This document shows, piece after piece, positions 35,524 through 45,821 of a DNA stretch of 64,000 bases. Below the pieces are notes generated by a model. That model was not told the DNA's origin, did no database searches, and worked only from the letters and a program-made list of their open reading frames with translations. The stretch is from Heliopora coerulea (Eukaryota > Cnidaria > Anthozoa > Scleralcyonacea > Helioporidae): contig JASJOG010000096.1 of assembly GCA_030142905.1 (NCBI GenBank), forward strand, positions 62,001-126,000, read 5' to 3'. Made by a program: the position numbers and the translations under genes. Numbering within the stretch: position 1 is the first letter of the stretch; the number at the start of each line of letters is the position of its first letter.

Positions 35524-38500
35524 ATGGGTTCCGGTCAATCAAAAATGCCGTGTGCAAGCTCGGGAACTGGTATGTTGTTGAACAAACCGTACTTAGGTAC
35601 CGTATTGAAGCAAATCGATTTGGTCTCGTTCTTTTTTCCCTTGTATGGATCTCTCGCAAGTTGTTTACATTATTTGAACACTGAAGCCAGTAAATGATTT
35701 AAGACCGGCAAAGAAAATGGCTTTCTTGGTCCCTGCGGCTGGTTTCGCCACCTCAGTAACTGGACAATTTATGACTTGACAGAGCAGTTCTCAAAGTTAG
35801 CTCCTTGGAATATGCATTTGCCAACTATTCACTTTTTGCAGCAACGCTTTGTCTTGGTTCTTTCTGATTTATATGAACAAAAGACGTAAGGGAACTCGCT
35901 TGCTGTCAGGACATTTGCTAAGCGACTAACTGTATTAAAACGGCATTCTTCGGTGAAGTTGAATAGATGTCGATTAGTATAAATCTTGGGACTTTTCACG
36001 TTGTGGTTACCACTTACCTGAGCTGCACAATCACAGGTGCGCCTGAATCGAGTAGCTTTGAAGTACAAGTTCTGCGAACGGAATTGTTTTGAGCAGCTTT
36101 CAAAAGTAGCTTCCCGACTTCATTCTTCCCTAAGGGAGACTTCTTGTACGAAATGTTGCCGCCTGGATTTTGCTGGTGTTTATTGGTAAAGTAGAATGAA
36201 GATTCTGGTTCATTCATCTCTGTACGACGATTATTTTTGAACATTTTGCAGTATTTAACCGGACAGCGTTCATGGTCAATTGTTTGAGAAGTGGGATTGA
36301 ACACTCATCATCAAGAAGAGTTGTCCAGGCCATGACAGTCTTTGGATGCTTTCTCCTCTTTCCGCACAAAGATTTCATTTTCTCAATCAGGATTTTTTTC
36401 GCTATGAAATGTCACCCCATTGAAGACGTTAGGATGTATTTTTAGCTCGAAACAAAAATGCAAGGTACACAGCCACCAGGTAACTCGCTGCAAAGTTGTT
36501 TTTTTTTTTTTGGCCAACAAATCATCTTTCGGCAAAACAGTTGTCCGCTTCAGTCTTTCTCACTTCAAGAGTGATTTGGGCATGATGACCTTTACCGTAT
36601 TCGATCGGTAATGCTTTCATCAGGATTTTAAAACCTCTCAAGAAAATTTAAAGTCGTCTGTTTGTAAATTTACTGTTGAACCCTTTGTGTTGAGGTGCCA
36701 CTGAATGCTTAGTTGAAAATACGTAAGAGTTGCAGGTTTATACGCCATTTTTCTTTTTCATTGATGTTTTGCCTTGGAAAAAGTACGTCTTTTACTACCC
36801 TTTTCTCGTTCTTCTTTCGACAAAACTTGCACAAGGTTTGCTTGTCATATTTTGTTTTATGTTTTGTATTTTCAGATTTTAGGTCAGCGATAAAACTGCA
36901 GAATTCGTTCATGTTTTCTTTGTTTACTTCGTCGATTTCGTAATTCGTTTCATCTTCGTCACCAAAGTCTTGTACTTCCGGATGAATACTTAGCATAAAT
37001 CCTTATCATAGCAGATCTTAAAGACATTTGTAACCAACTTTGAGATAACGTATAATTTATCAATTTTTAGAATCAAAAAAATGTCAGAAAAATATTCAAT
37101 CATCAGCTGTCCGTAATGCCGGTATCCGTTTGATAACCTATGAGAATGCGTCACTTTTTAGACAGAAAGTCTGGTCATCTAATAAAACAATCTTTCTTTA
37201 AGGCAAAATGAGTGAGAAGTCTAATTGGAAAACGACACGAATTACCATAAACCCGCAAATAATTCTGGGTATTGATCCTATCATTCGTTGTTTAATAATT
37301 TAATTGTAAGGATGGACATCTTACCATTTGTTAAGCCGTTGAACGTTTTAATAAAGCAGAATTGAAATTTTAAACGTAAATATGACTATAAGCAGTCTAA
37401 ATATAAAATAATTTCCAGTTTGGATTGTTGTTTATTTGCGGCCAAATTCTGTGTGGATTTTTTTTATTGCATGTCCTCTTCCTGGAGGATTTATCTTTTT
37501 GAGAATTTTGAAAAATTATCATTGTTACTTGGGTTCTTGAGAGATATATTGGAAGGGTGGGCGAGGGGTTGTTGCGTGCACGTATTTCTAGTTTTATGTG
37601 TCTGTTCCACATAAATGATAACAATGGAACTAAGTTATCCAGGACTTGGTATAGTGGTCTTGAAAAAAAAAGGAAGGAACTTTACTGTATCAGAAAATAG
37701 TGAACTAAACACTTTATTTATTCTTCTTTGACATATTGAAGTCCTAAGATTTTAACCTCTGTCACCATAATATTGCAATATACCTGGTTTATACATTATA
37801 ATATTTAAGTTAGAAAAATAATTTGATCACAAAACATTTACATGAGATGTCACACAGAAAGTCAGAATTTTATCTTCCAGACATTTATGCCAGATAACTG
37901 TTTGTTCAAATTCTCTATACCAGAATTCAGAATGAAGTATCACTGGAAATAAATGGCTGGTTTTCACTGTTGACACCAACATAAGCAAGATAACATGCAT
38001 AAGAACAGTCAATTCTTCACAGTAGGGTGACACTTTAGTACTTGTGAAGCATAAAAAGTTCAGTTAAACACAAGATGGTAGCTGTACTTGTTTATATCAT
38101 CATGGGTATGTTTATGTAGCTAATAGAAACCATGTTTTAGTCCACTTTGACTTTGTTTTAAACTTAGGGTGATAAAGGAAAACCTATATTGAATTTCATT
38201 GTAAATGAAATTACCTGGTAACATAACTATCATACATTATGTGTTGAATTTAGTCAGCATTTGCATTATCAATTGTAATAATGTGCCTGATCGTGAATTC
38301 CTACTTTCTTGGACATTATTAATCAGTAACTCCTAGAACTTAATACTCATTTAACCCTCTCACTTCCAGCTGACCTCCTTGGCATACCATTGTCTGATTT
38401 AGCCAGAATAAACAGCTCAAAAGGTCACCTTGGAAGAAACAGGTTTAACTCTTTCCTGTTGAAACATCTCTCTTTGGTGAGCAAAATTATCTGAGATTAG

Positions 38501-39694
38501 GCAGTAAAGTAATAGAAAATGTCTCTGGGCAGAAAGAGTTAAATCTGTGGTGCAATAATTTCATTGTACTTACATTCATGTTGGGATTTGGCTATTTCAT
38601 TGTATATTTATTTAGTAACCATGCTACTGGGAGTATCATGTTTCTAAGGAATAATTATACCTTAATGAATTCCTTAAGTTTTAATGAAATGTAAAGGTGT
38701 TAAAAATTACACAAAATTAGGTTAACCAGCCAAAGAAATTGCTAAAATTGAAGTAAACTGTTACAGGATTCAAAACAGTTCAGACTGCCAAGGAATTTGA
38801 ATGAACTTGTGACCATATTAGAAGAATGTCATATTGTTTGGAATAACTGTAAGAAATTCTATCATTTAGAGATAAAATATTGCAGAATATTTCATAATGA
38901 AAATTCTTAGGATGAATTTCAGAGAAATGTTTGAATGCGATGATTAGTGTCACCTTGTAGACACACATATCTTACGATTTTCCTTAAAACATCATCTTGT
39001 GTAACTTACTTGCTTAAAACCGCGGCAAAACGTAGTAAGAAAAAAAAATGTAGTGAAAGCGACGTTATCTGAGGAATGTTAAGGTTCTTCAATAGAAGGT
39101 GCAGATATCAAATGAAGCAACCCATTTATAGCAAGGGGTCCGTTAACCATTTCAGATGATGAGAACAGCCTGAGAAAATTACGTGATAGAATACTAGATA
39201 TTAAATAGTGTGTCTAATATGAAGAAGTTGTGCAGTAAAGTGTGTTCCATTTATTTTCTGACGTGCAACACATTTGGTTAAAAAAACATTACCCCGTTTC
39301 CTGACCATGTATGTACAGTACAAATGATGATGAATTAATCAACCACAGTTGAATCTCCGAATCGAAAATAGCATTTTCGGATTTTAATATTAACTTACAT
39401 ACCTGCCCTAACGTCTACGTTTGTCCTGCATGTCATTCGCGACTCATCGAACGTTGAATTGTCGTGTCCGCAGATACAGTAACAGCAACCACCGCTTCCT
39501 TTCCAGTCGCATTGGGAATGCCTCTTCTCGCAAAATTCTTGTCCTTTCTGACTACAAACGTTTACAGTTGGGTTCCTGAACTTATCTCGCGGTAGTCTAT
39601 TGAGTTCAAAAGATTGTTCAGCAAACGAGCGCCTCAAATTTGCCGTCGCCAAAACAAATAGAAGAAACACGGTCGACTTGTCGTTACAGAACAT
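27019..39694 (-). CDS. Single-pass membrane receptor-like protein with YxxL/V tail, 10 exons, 516 aa
   Basis: Exons: 39694-39403, 32371-32133, 32000-31859, 31291-31161, 30780-30528, 29813-29785 (29-nt microexon), 29632-29548, 28999-28881, 28170-28095, 27203-27019 (TAA). All have GT/AG sites and compatible phases, 1551 nt in total. Residues 1-27 form a signal peptide (hydrophobic STVFLLFVLATA). A Cys-rich segment with CCYCIC follows, then an ectodomain of unknown fold containing CNLTFENLDSG and WHGQVTFHCG, a Ser/Thr/Pro stalk, and a TM helix at about 314-336 (VVISSAIIVALLVVAAF) followed by basic RRR. The tail of about 180 residues carries YATV, YTCL, YQSL, YHTL and YSVL, suited to binding SH2 or adaptor proteins. 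An in-frame ATG also exists at 39733, but the 39694 start puts the signal peptide first. I recognise no named family. The architecture suggests a cell-surface signalling receptor; that role is inference. Confidence 0.75.
27440..27600. repeat. Inverted repeat with about 60-bp arms
   Basis: GTGTTTCATCAGATGTCCAA and the near-complement of GATATCTGGTGAAACAC flank a centre AGAATCAGCTATCGCCTCG. It lies between the last two exons of the receptor-like gene. MITE-like; ends not resolved. Confidence 0.55.
27816..27890 (+). repeat. Short tandem repeat CCAAACACGGAAATC
   Basis: Two to three copies of a unit of about 36 bp containing ATCCAAACACGGAAATC and TAGTATTTCTTAA. Confidence 0.6.
28391..28720. mobile_element. 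hAT-like TIR fragment (TAGCGGATCCAGG ends)
   Basis: TAGCGGATCCAGG at the left and CCTAGATCCGCTA at the right, 330 bp apart, in an intron of the receptor-like gene. Related GGCGTACCCAG motifs at 17655 and 62510 may be single ends of the same broad group. No clean target duplication. Confidence 0.45.
30016..30515. mobile_element. Foldback tRNA-SINE (family 1), 500 bp, with 12-bp TSD
   Basis: Flanked by AAGCTTAAGTAC at 30004-30015 and 30516-30527. Two inverted SINE halves: an incomplete minus tRNA-like arm (30213-30266, cut at the anticodon arm) and a complete plus arm (30395-30467). Shared tails are GAGCTTGGATATATTAA and GATCGTTCATCTACCTT. The insertion duplicated the splice donor of receptor exon 30780-30528: the donor GT (30527-30526) is the first dinucleotide of the duplicated target. 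Confidence 0.8.
30395..30467 (+). other. tRNA-like head of SINE family 1
   Basis: 73 nt with acceptor stem GTCTCGG/CTGGGGC, TA at positions 8-9, D-stem GCTC/GAGC around AATGGTTA, an anticodon arm with loop CCGGTCA, and a T-loop region. A-box TAGCTCAATGG. Position 33 is C rather than the universal U, and one T-stem pair is lost here, so it is not a working tRNA. Confidence 0.75.
32690..32828 (+). repeat. 5' LTR
   Basis: TGTAATAATATGGTCTGATA to GATGCTGTTATAACA. Differs from the 3' LTR at three positions (G/T, C/A, G/T). Confidence 0.9.
32855..33508 (+). pseudogene. Gag remnant of the LTR element
   Basis: ATG at 32855 opens MDNEVESTELAVGQPVVYF but shifts frame near 32970, after which the Gag core (FKIWKEKYNNYF, FKHLVGDEGLKVIKTFGYS, DSYVAELKTLAKTCNF, IRDRIVLGI) runs to TGA at 33508. 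This is the pattern of gypsy Gag capsid domains. No zinc knuckle is seen; the deletion begins just after. Confidence 0.7.
33507..33911 (+). pseudogene. Integrase C-terminal remnant of the LTR element
   Basis: KLVERKRQQSKYYNRGA, then VVRIKPFRLGRKEWEKGVV and YEVETSHGTLRRNRVQLRKT: the SH3-like C-terminal region of gypsy integrases. The preceding catalytic domain is absent because of the internal deletion. Confidence 0.75.
34163..34301 (+). repeat. 3' LTR
   Basis: Same length and ends as the 5' LTR, preceded by a purine-rich tract at 34149-34162. Confidence 0.9.
35360..35832 (+). repeat. Dispersed repeat, copy B
   Basis: Second copy of the 22581 unit, in the same orientation, with a longer (TA)n run (35469-35521) and a shorter GC-rich head. 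It abuts the Crypton-type pseudogene. Confidence 0.75.
35524..35697 (+). CDS. Small ORF in repeat copy B (57 aa), function unknown
   Basis: Begins MGSGQSKMPCASSGTG. Same length, start and stop as the copy A frame at 22739, again directly after the (TA)n run. See copy A for the substitution pattern. Confidence 0.3.
   Translation: MGSGQSKMPCASSGTGMLLNKPYLGTVLKQIDLVSFFFPLYGSLASCLHYLNTEASK
35880..36996 (-). pseudogene. Crypton-type tyrosine recombinase pseudogene
   Basis: The N-terminal part (36996-36709) has FCSFIADLKSENTKHKTKYD, resembling the SAM-like start of Crypton/DUF3504 recombinases (ENKNTKRKT-type). The C-terminal part (36304-36014) has ERCPVKYCKMFKNNRR, a FYFTNKHQQNP-like segment, SPLGKNEVGKLL, and RRTCTSKLLDSGAPVIVQL, matching the catalytic R-region before the LSGHKN motif. 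LSG/GNHNVKS follows in another frame at about 36030-35990. The middle is broken by stops, so it is inactive. It lies in the first intron of the receptor-like gene. Confidence 0.6.
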
Positions 39695-39955
39695 ATCGAC
39701 TTCTAAGATTAAAACTGGAAAACCAAGTCCCAAAGTTGTTTTATACCAGTTGATATTTTCTTAGGTTTAACTTTCAAACTCTAACAATCCTTAGAGACAA
39801 GAAAATGTTTCCAATAAAGTTAAAAAGCATGACCATGACCCTGAAACGTTGCTGCCACAGTGAAAATTCTACCTTGCGTAACTGACAGAATATTTGGGCG
39901 AGTTTTGGTTTTGTTAAATTACGATACTTGTTCTCCGGTATTCGCTCGTTAAGTA

Positions 39956-41194
39956 CCGTAAATGATCGATTGAGCCCCGCTCTCGAATAAGCGCCGCACC
40001 TCTACCGAAAATAATTTAATAGAGCCTATTTTCCACTAGGCGGAATTTTTCGCTCGAAATGGATTTTCCGCCGGAAAATTTTCCGAGCGAAAACGCATCT
40101 TCAATTTCCACATACGCTCAGTGGCGATCGGAAAATAGAGCCCGCCAACTTTGAAAGATCAAAAGACACAGATGGCGCCCATAAGACGACAACACTTGCA
40201 AAGGCTATTAATTTCAATTTTACTTCGAAGGAGACTTCGCCGTCAAAATGAGAGGTACAAGGAAAGGTTTTGAGTGTGAAAAATATACGAGCAACACAAC
40301 TTTGTGGTTGTTGTTGGGCTGAACAAAACAATTCATTTAAAGAATTTACATCCAGTTTGCTCATCCACACTTAGAGAATTTCCTGACACGCGAAGCAATT
40401 CTTTTAACGAGTTAATACCAAAGCTACTCATGCGAGCATCACCTTCCATGTTGTTTTCCTTTTCTTGCGATCTGATTGGTTATTTCACTTTAGCGGAATT
40501 GCGGAGGCGGAAAAAGTCGGATCATTTTCAACTTTATCGCGACAACGCCAATGCTGCCAAGCGGAAAAATGAATAGCTACTGCGCATACCCAATATTGAC
40601 TTTCGGGCGGAAAGTGCATTTCGAGCGAAAAATTCCGCCTAGTGGAAAATAGGCTTAAGCGCAGCTCTCGAATAAGCGCCGCGGCGCCAATTTGAGGATT
40701 TATAAATAAACGCTGCGCCGAGATATCATAACATGATTGAGAAAGGAGATCACGACCAATTCGAGAGTTCTAAAGTTTTAATGTAGGATATCTCTAACAA
40801 TTGGGTTCGTATAATAATTCTAGGTGTATAAATTTCTCCTCCTTCTTGCTCAACTCTGAGTCTAACACCTGTGCATGTCGTCGATTTACGGTGTATCCTG
40901 TAAACTTTGCAGGAACCACCATCCCAACCTCGGGCTTTCTCTTCCCCGTAACTTCAGCTAAGATGCTATTTGATTAGTCCACCTTCAGAAAATAATCAGT
41001 TAGACTTGAAAGTTCCATAGGGACGTGCCCGACAATAATACGTGCCTTCTTTATTCTCTATATATTACACTAAATGTTTTACCCGTCTTTGAAATAAGCT
41101 CCCCTTTCGAATAAGCGCCCCTCTCAAATAAACACCGCATCTTTAACTGGAAAAATGCAAATAAGCACCGCGGCGCTTAATCGATCATTTACGA
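39956..41194. mobile_element. TIR element with TA duplication, 1239 bp, host of a nested MITE
   Basis: Ends CCGTAAATGATCGATT and AATCGATCATTTACGA, with TA on both sides (39954-39955, 41195-41196). Subterminal GAATAAGCGCC motifs recur at 39987, 40670, 41110 and nearby. Non-autonomous mariner/Tc1-like by its ends and TA duplication. It lies just upstream of the receptor-like gene's first exon. Confidence 0.7.
40023..40655. mobile_element. Nested MITE with about 40-bp TIRs
   Basis: AGCCTATTTTCCACTAGGCG at the left and its complement at the right, continuing through TTTTTCGCTCGAAATG. Inserted into the 39956-41194 element. No convincing target duplication. The overlapping 40101-40576 frames are not recognised. 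Confidence 0.7.
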
Positions 41195-41196
41195 TA

Positions 41197-43770
41197 TGTG
41201 CAATATCGTGCATTTTAAATCACGCCTCTCACTGGAGGGTCGAACAACTTCCTAGCTCTGCATTGTGTTGAGGGGATATCCAAGCTAATGAGTTACTTGA
41301 CATCTCAGTTAGATACAAGAGATATATGCAACAAAAATGCGTTTCCTTCTTATCGAAAAAAAGTCAGGTTTACCAGACAGAAAAGTAGAGTGCCACCCCT
41401 CATGAGTTCGCATCAACCAGAAACAGAGAAGTGCCATCTTATTGCCAAAATGCGGCTTAAGTTTATCCGAGGGAGAACCAAAAAAACAAACTCAAAATTA
41501 AACTAAGGCTTTCTCACTAAACACAACAGGAAAATATTCCAGTATGCGTCATTTCTATGCAGCGATATTATACCCCAGAATGGTAAAGAGGTTTTAGTGG
41601 TCCTCTCGAATGAATAGCCTTTAATTTGAAATTTTTCTTCTTTTATTACTACAGTTTGTCAGTTATATTTCATTTTACAGTCTTTGTTTCATATTCACAC
41701 ATTTCTCACGCGGCTCACACATGTTTTTACTTTACAATTAGGGTTTTTCGAGCGCTTTTAATTATGTAACTAACGTGGGAGACAATAATAAATGTGGATC
41801 TACTATAGAGATAGTTGGTGTTGTCGGCTTTTGGTTTCAATTTTCAGTGGCGAAGAGTCTTGGCCAAGAGGCGTAGGCTTTGCGACCAGCTCTGGAAATG
41901 CAGTTACAAACTTTTTTGTGGGGATAAATTGCTAGAAATCTTGAAAATACTACGTCCGAAAAATCGTATTTCCGGCATTCCAATGTCTTTTGTTTGGACA
42001 GGAAGTGTTTGAGCACCGAGAGCTCTTTCTTGCCGGGATACAAATTTGTATTTATGCAAACGAAAGTGGATTGATACCAATACCAAGTTGTCACGCGTTA
42101 GTAATGTGGTTATCAATATGAAGTGAAACTAATTGATAGACAGTTTAATGTAATATTTTTCGTTACAGAGCGGGCTTTAAAAAACACCAGTTGGACATTT
42201 ACACTTCAGCCACACCGAACACACCACATTTTAAAGCCAGGAAAGTCCCGGCGCCCAATTCTTACGGGAGTCGTACTGTTGTCTCCTTGGCTGCTTTGCT
42301 TCCTACGCGCCTCATTTTGACGTTGGCTTCATAAACAAGAATTCTTGGTAGGTTCTAGCGTCTGTTTGTAAGCTTTGAGCATGCGCAATTAGCGTAGTCG
42401 TTCATTAGTTGTTTATATGAAAAAATTAGGAATAGCCAAGAACAAAACAAACAGATGAACGAAGATGTTCAAGTGCGATATGCTGACAAAACGTCTAAAC
42501 TTCAGTGTCCTGACAAGAACAGCTGGTTATGGTATGGAAAAGCTTACTATCCTCCGTAGCACAACATGTTCTGCCACATTTTTTAACGAGGAGACTCCAA
42601 GCAATTTTTTTTTCTTGCGTAGACCTGTATCGTAATTGATGTGATGCTTTAAATAAACTGCCTAGGGTAGATATTAACTGTATTAAATTAAAGATATTTC
42701 TTAATAATGCAACTGGAAGTTATGAGGGAAATGCAGTAAGGGATATGTATTTGGGAATATACGTATCACCTTGCAAAGTCCAGTTGTCCATCAGATGATT
42801 AGCACAAACCCAGGATCAACCGTTGATCAGTCGCGGTTTGTTTTGGTTGACCACTTGATTTGTAACTTTGTTGTCTCGGTAAACGTTTTTAGAGTCTGTG
42901 AAAGGAAATTCAGAGTTCCTCTGACCGAATTCTCAGAATTTTATTCACCAGTTTTTCACCAGGAGCTGGTTAAGCTGATGTACTTTTAAACAACCGGGCA
43001 AGGTTATTTGACGGCAATAATTATTCATTGTTCAACTGAAGCACAATCAAACCAACAATTACGTGATTGCCATCAGGTCAAATATTCAGTTATCATTGAT
43101 TCAAAGGTGTACATTTCATGATAGGCACAGGACTAGCTAGTTACTGTAGTTCTAAAATTGAACCATTGAACAGCGTTTAGCTTGCAACTTGTGATTCAAC
43201 GAATATAGATCACCTAGGCCATGTGTATTAAGTACTTTTTTAATCTGCTTTAACTAAACTGAAAGAAGGTTTCCGTTTCTTTCTCCTTCTTCGAAGACCT
43301 GTCTTCGGTACGTAGATCTTCGGTGGCGCCTTCACCCGGCCGTAGATCTCACGTCCTTATCGTGACCCCAGGATTCCCCCAGTGATCAACACGTGCCCAT
43401 CTGGCGAATAACGCTCCACCGAACATGAAATAATCAGTATTGTAGTCATTCTATTAGCTCGTCTAGTTCTCCCACTGGTCTGGAAAATAGTACTGGATCG
43501 AGCAACCCAGGGTTGGACTGCGGGAGAAAATGAAGCCCGCAAAATTCAATCTGCGCCATATTGGAGTGACCACTTTCTCGGTAACGTTGTTGTAAGGCTG
43601 TTATGAAAATGAGGAAACTCGTACGTAGGGCTGTAGTAAATGAAGAAAAAATGTGAAAGGAAACGACAACACATCCCAAAGTGGTAGTGAGGGATCTGAC
43701 GATGAAGAATCCAGGTTAAAAAGAAAATTTTCACGGACATTTCACTGGTAAGTATGGAGTGTCATTACCG
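41197..43770. other. No gene recognised
   Basis: Unique-looking AT-rich sequence with short frames only (41815-42012, 42771-42989). Missing N-terminal SEH1 exons could lie here or further left, but none was found. Confidence 0.4.
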
Positions 43771-43779
43771 TCAGAACTA

Positions 43780-44110
43780 TTATGTTTCGTTATTATCTAC
43801 CGGTTCATTATTATACAGTTTTTCGTTATTATTATTCCCAAGTTCATCATGATCATGCAATGTCTAGTTATTAATTTGCATTTCTTTGTTATTATTATAC
43901 ACTGCTTTGTTAGTATTATGCACTGTTTCTTTATTATAAAGCATTGGTTTGTATTGGTACACACTGTTTCGTTATTATTGTGCAATATTTCATTATTTGT
44001 ACCGATTTGTTATTATTAGGCACTGTTTCAGTATTATTTTGCAATGTTTCGATATTATCATGCACTGTGGCATTATTATGCAGTGTTTTACTATTATCAT
44101 TACCTAGCAA
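43780..44110 (+). repeat. Degenerate minisatellite, unit about 23 bp
   Basis: Roughly fourteen diverged copies of a unit like TTTCGTTATTATTATGCACTG. Many short frames on both strands are products of the repeat. Confidence 0.75.
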
Positions 44111-45575
44111 AATTTCATGTGCGTTTGAGTAGCTGATACGTTGAGCAGGGCAGAAAGACAAACGAACATGCTGACAGATTTCACTGGCGAGTTGAAAGAC
44201 GTAATAACATCCAAATTAAGGGAGATTGTTTCTAGTGTTCATAGTGCTGATAATTTTGACATAGCAGAAGAGCCGCAAGAAATTCAGAAGCTTGTCATTG
44301 TCTTAGACTCCTTGACAAGAATACCAGAAGAAATATTCAATTTGTTCAGCAGTGCATGGTCAATTTTAGAGTGCTCAGGGAAGAACATCAGAGAAAATGC
44401 TGTTTTCACTGGATAACCAGGTAGACCAAAGTATGCAGTTAGCAAGGAACAGCTCACAATACTTGTAAAAGCCAGGTTTAGTATCCGTTCAATTTCAGAG
44501 CTAAGTATTTCATGTGAGTTCATGGACTGTAAAATGACAAATGCAAGAATACGGTCTTTCAGTGTATTCCCTTTACACAGAAATACAAGATAATGAGATG
44601 ACATATTGAGAGCAACTAAAAGAACAAATCCAAAATGTGGATTAAAAATGTTGATGGGACACCTTGGCTCAAGGGGTATATTCATCATCAGACATCATAT
44701 GAGAGCTCTTTCATGAGTTGATCCCCAGGGATTGGCTACTTGATGGTGCACGGCAATTAAATGATGTATATACAATGGAACAAGGCCACTTGGACTCTGG
44801 CATTTTTTATGGCAATCATAAACTTGTCAAATGGTGTTTTGTTGTTCATGGGTGTGAGGATGGCTTCACACCTGTGTATTTACCCTGCAATGCTAACAAT
44901 GAAGCTGCCACAGTATTCTAAAATTTCATAAAAGCAGTATAAAACTGGGGATTGCCCTCCAGAACCAGGTGTGATGTTGTTAGGGAACTGAAAATGTGGA
45001 TGTTGTCAAGAATAACTTAAACACTTGTGGTCCAGGTAAGGGGTCAGCTCTTATGGGTAAGAGCATGCACAATCAACAAATTGAGCACCTCTGGTGGGAT
45101 GTATTTAAGGATGTTTTAAACAATTGCCACAATCTGTTTTCATTAATGGAGGATCTGAATATCTTGGACTCTTAAGCAGAGAATGACTTATAGTGCTTAC
45201 ATTATGCATTCCTTCATCACATAAACCATTGTTTGGATAAATGGTCTGCTGCATGGTTGAGACATGCCATGTCCACAGCAAACAACTATACACCCCTTCA
45301 GCTTTAGGTCCAAGGTTCATTAATAATGACATCTGAAGAAGGTACCAATCCTACTGAAGTAACTGACAAGTATGGTATTGACTGGGATGGACCTATCCCA
45401 CTTGATGACAGTTCAGTAGACATTCCACCAACTAGTCCTGCTTTAACAAGTGAACAACTTACACAGTTTGAGGAAAGAACTATGGCACTTCAAGAATCAA
45501 CATTAACAGAAGACAAACTTAAACTTTACAAACTTTGAATGATCTTCAAGCTCGATACTCAGAAAATGATTTCTG

Positions 45576-45648
45576 AGCCCCAGACGGGGATCGAACCCGC
45601 AACCTTCTGATGACTGGTTAGACGCTCTAACCATTGAGCTACCAAGAC
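45576..45648 (-). other. tRNA-like head, left arm of the foldback SINE
   Basis: 73 nt, acceptor GTCTTGG/CTGGGGC, A-box TAGCTCAATGG, B-box GGTTCGATCCC, anticodon stem TCTAA with loop CCAGTCA. This is the best-preserved cloverleaf of the family. Confidence 0.75.
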
Positions 45649-45748
45649 TCAGATGGTGAGCTAAGGTGCAAATTCGATATATATATGTGTGACCTAAGCC
45701 CATATGTCGCACATATATATCAAATTTGCACCTTAGCTCACCATCTGA

Positions 45749-45821
45749 GTCTTGGTAGCTCAATGGTTAGAGCGTCTAACCAGTCATTAGAAGGTTGCAG
45801 GTTCGATCCCCATCTAGGGCT
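45749..45821 (+). other. tRNA-like head, right arm of the foldback SINE
   Basis: Mirror copy of 45648-45576 with a few substitutions in the T-arm and acceptor end. A perfect anticodon stem TCTAA/TTAGA. Confidence 0.75.

Noticed and set aside
43759..44161. Several ORFs on both strands
   Set aside because: Products of a minisatellite with TTATTATT-rich units.
45576..45821. Genuine tRNA genes
   Set aside because: Cloverleaves are complete, but U33 is replaced by C, the two copies are an inverted pair, and they sit in a unit with a target duplication, so they are SINE heads.
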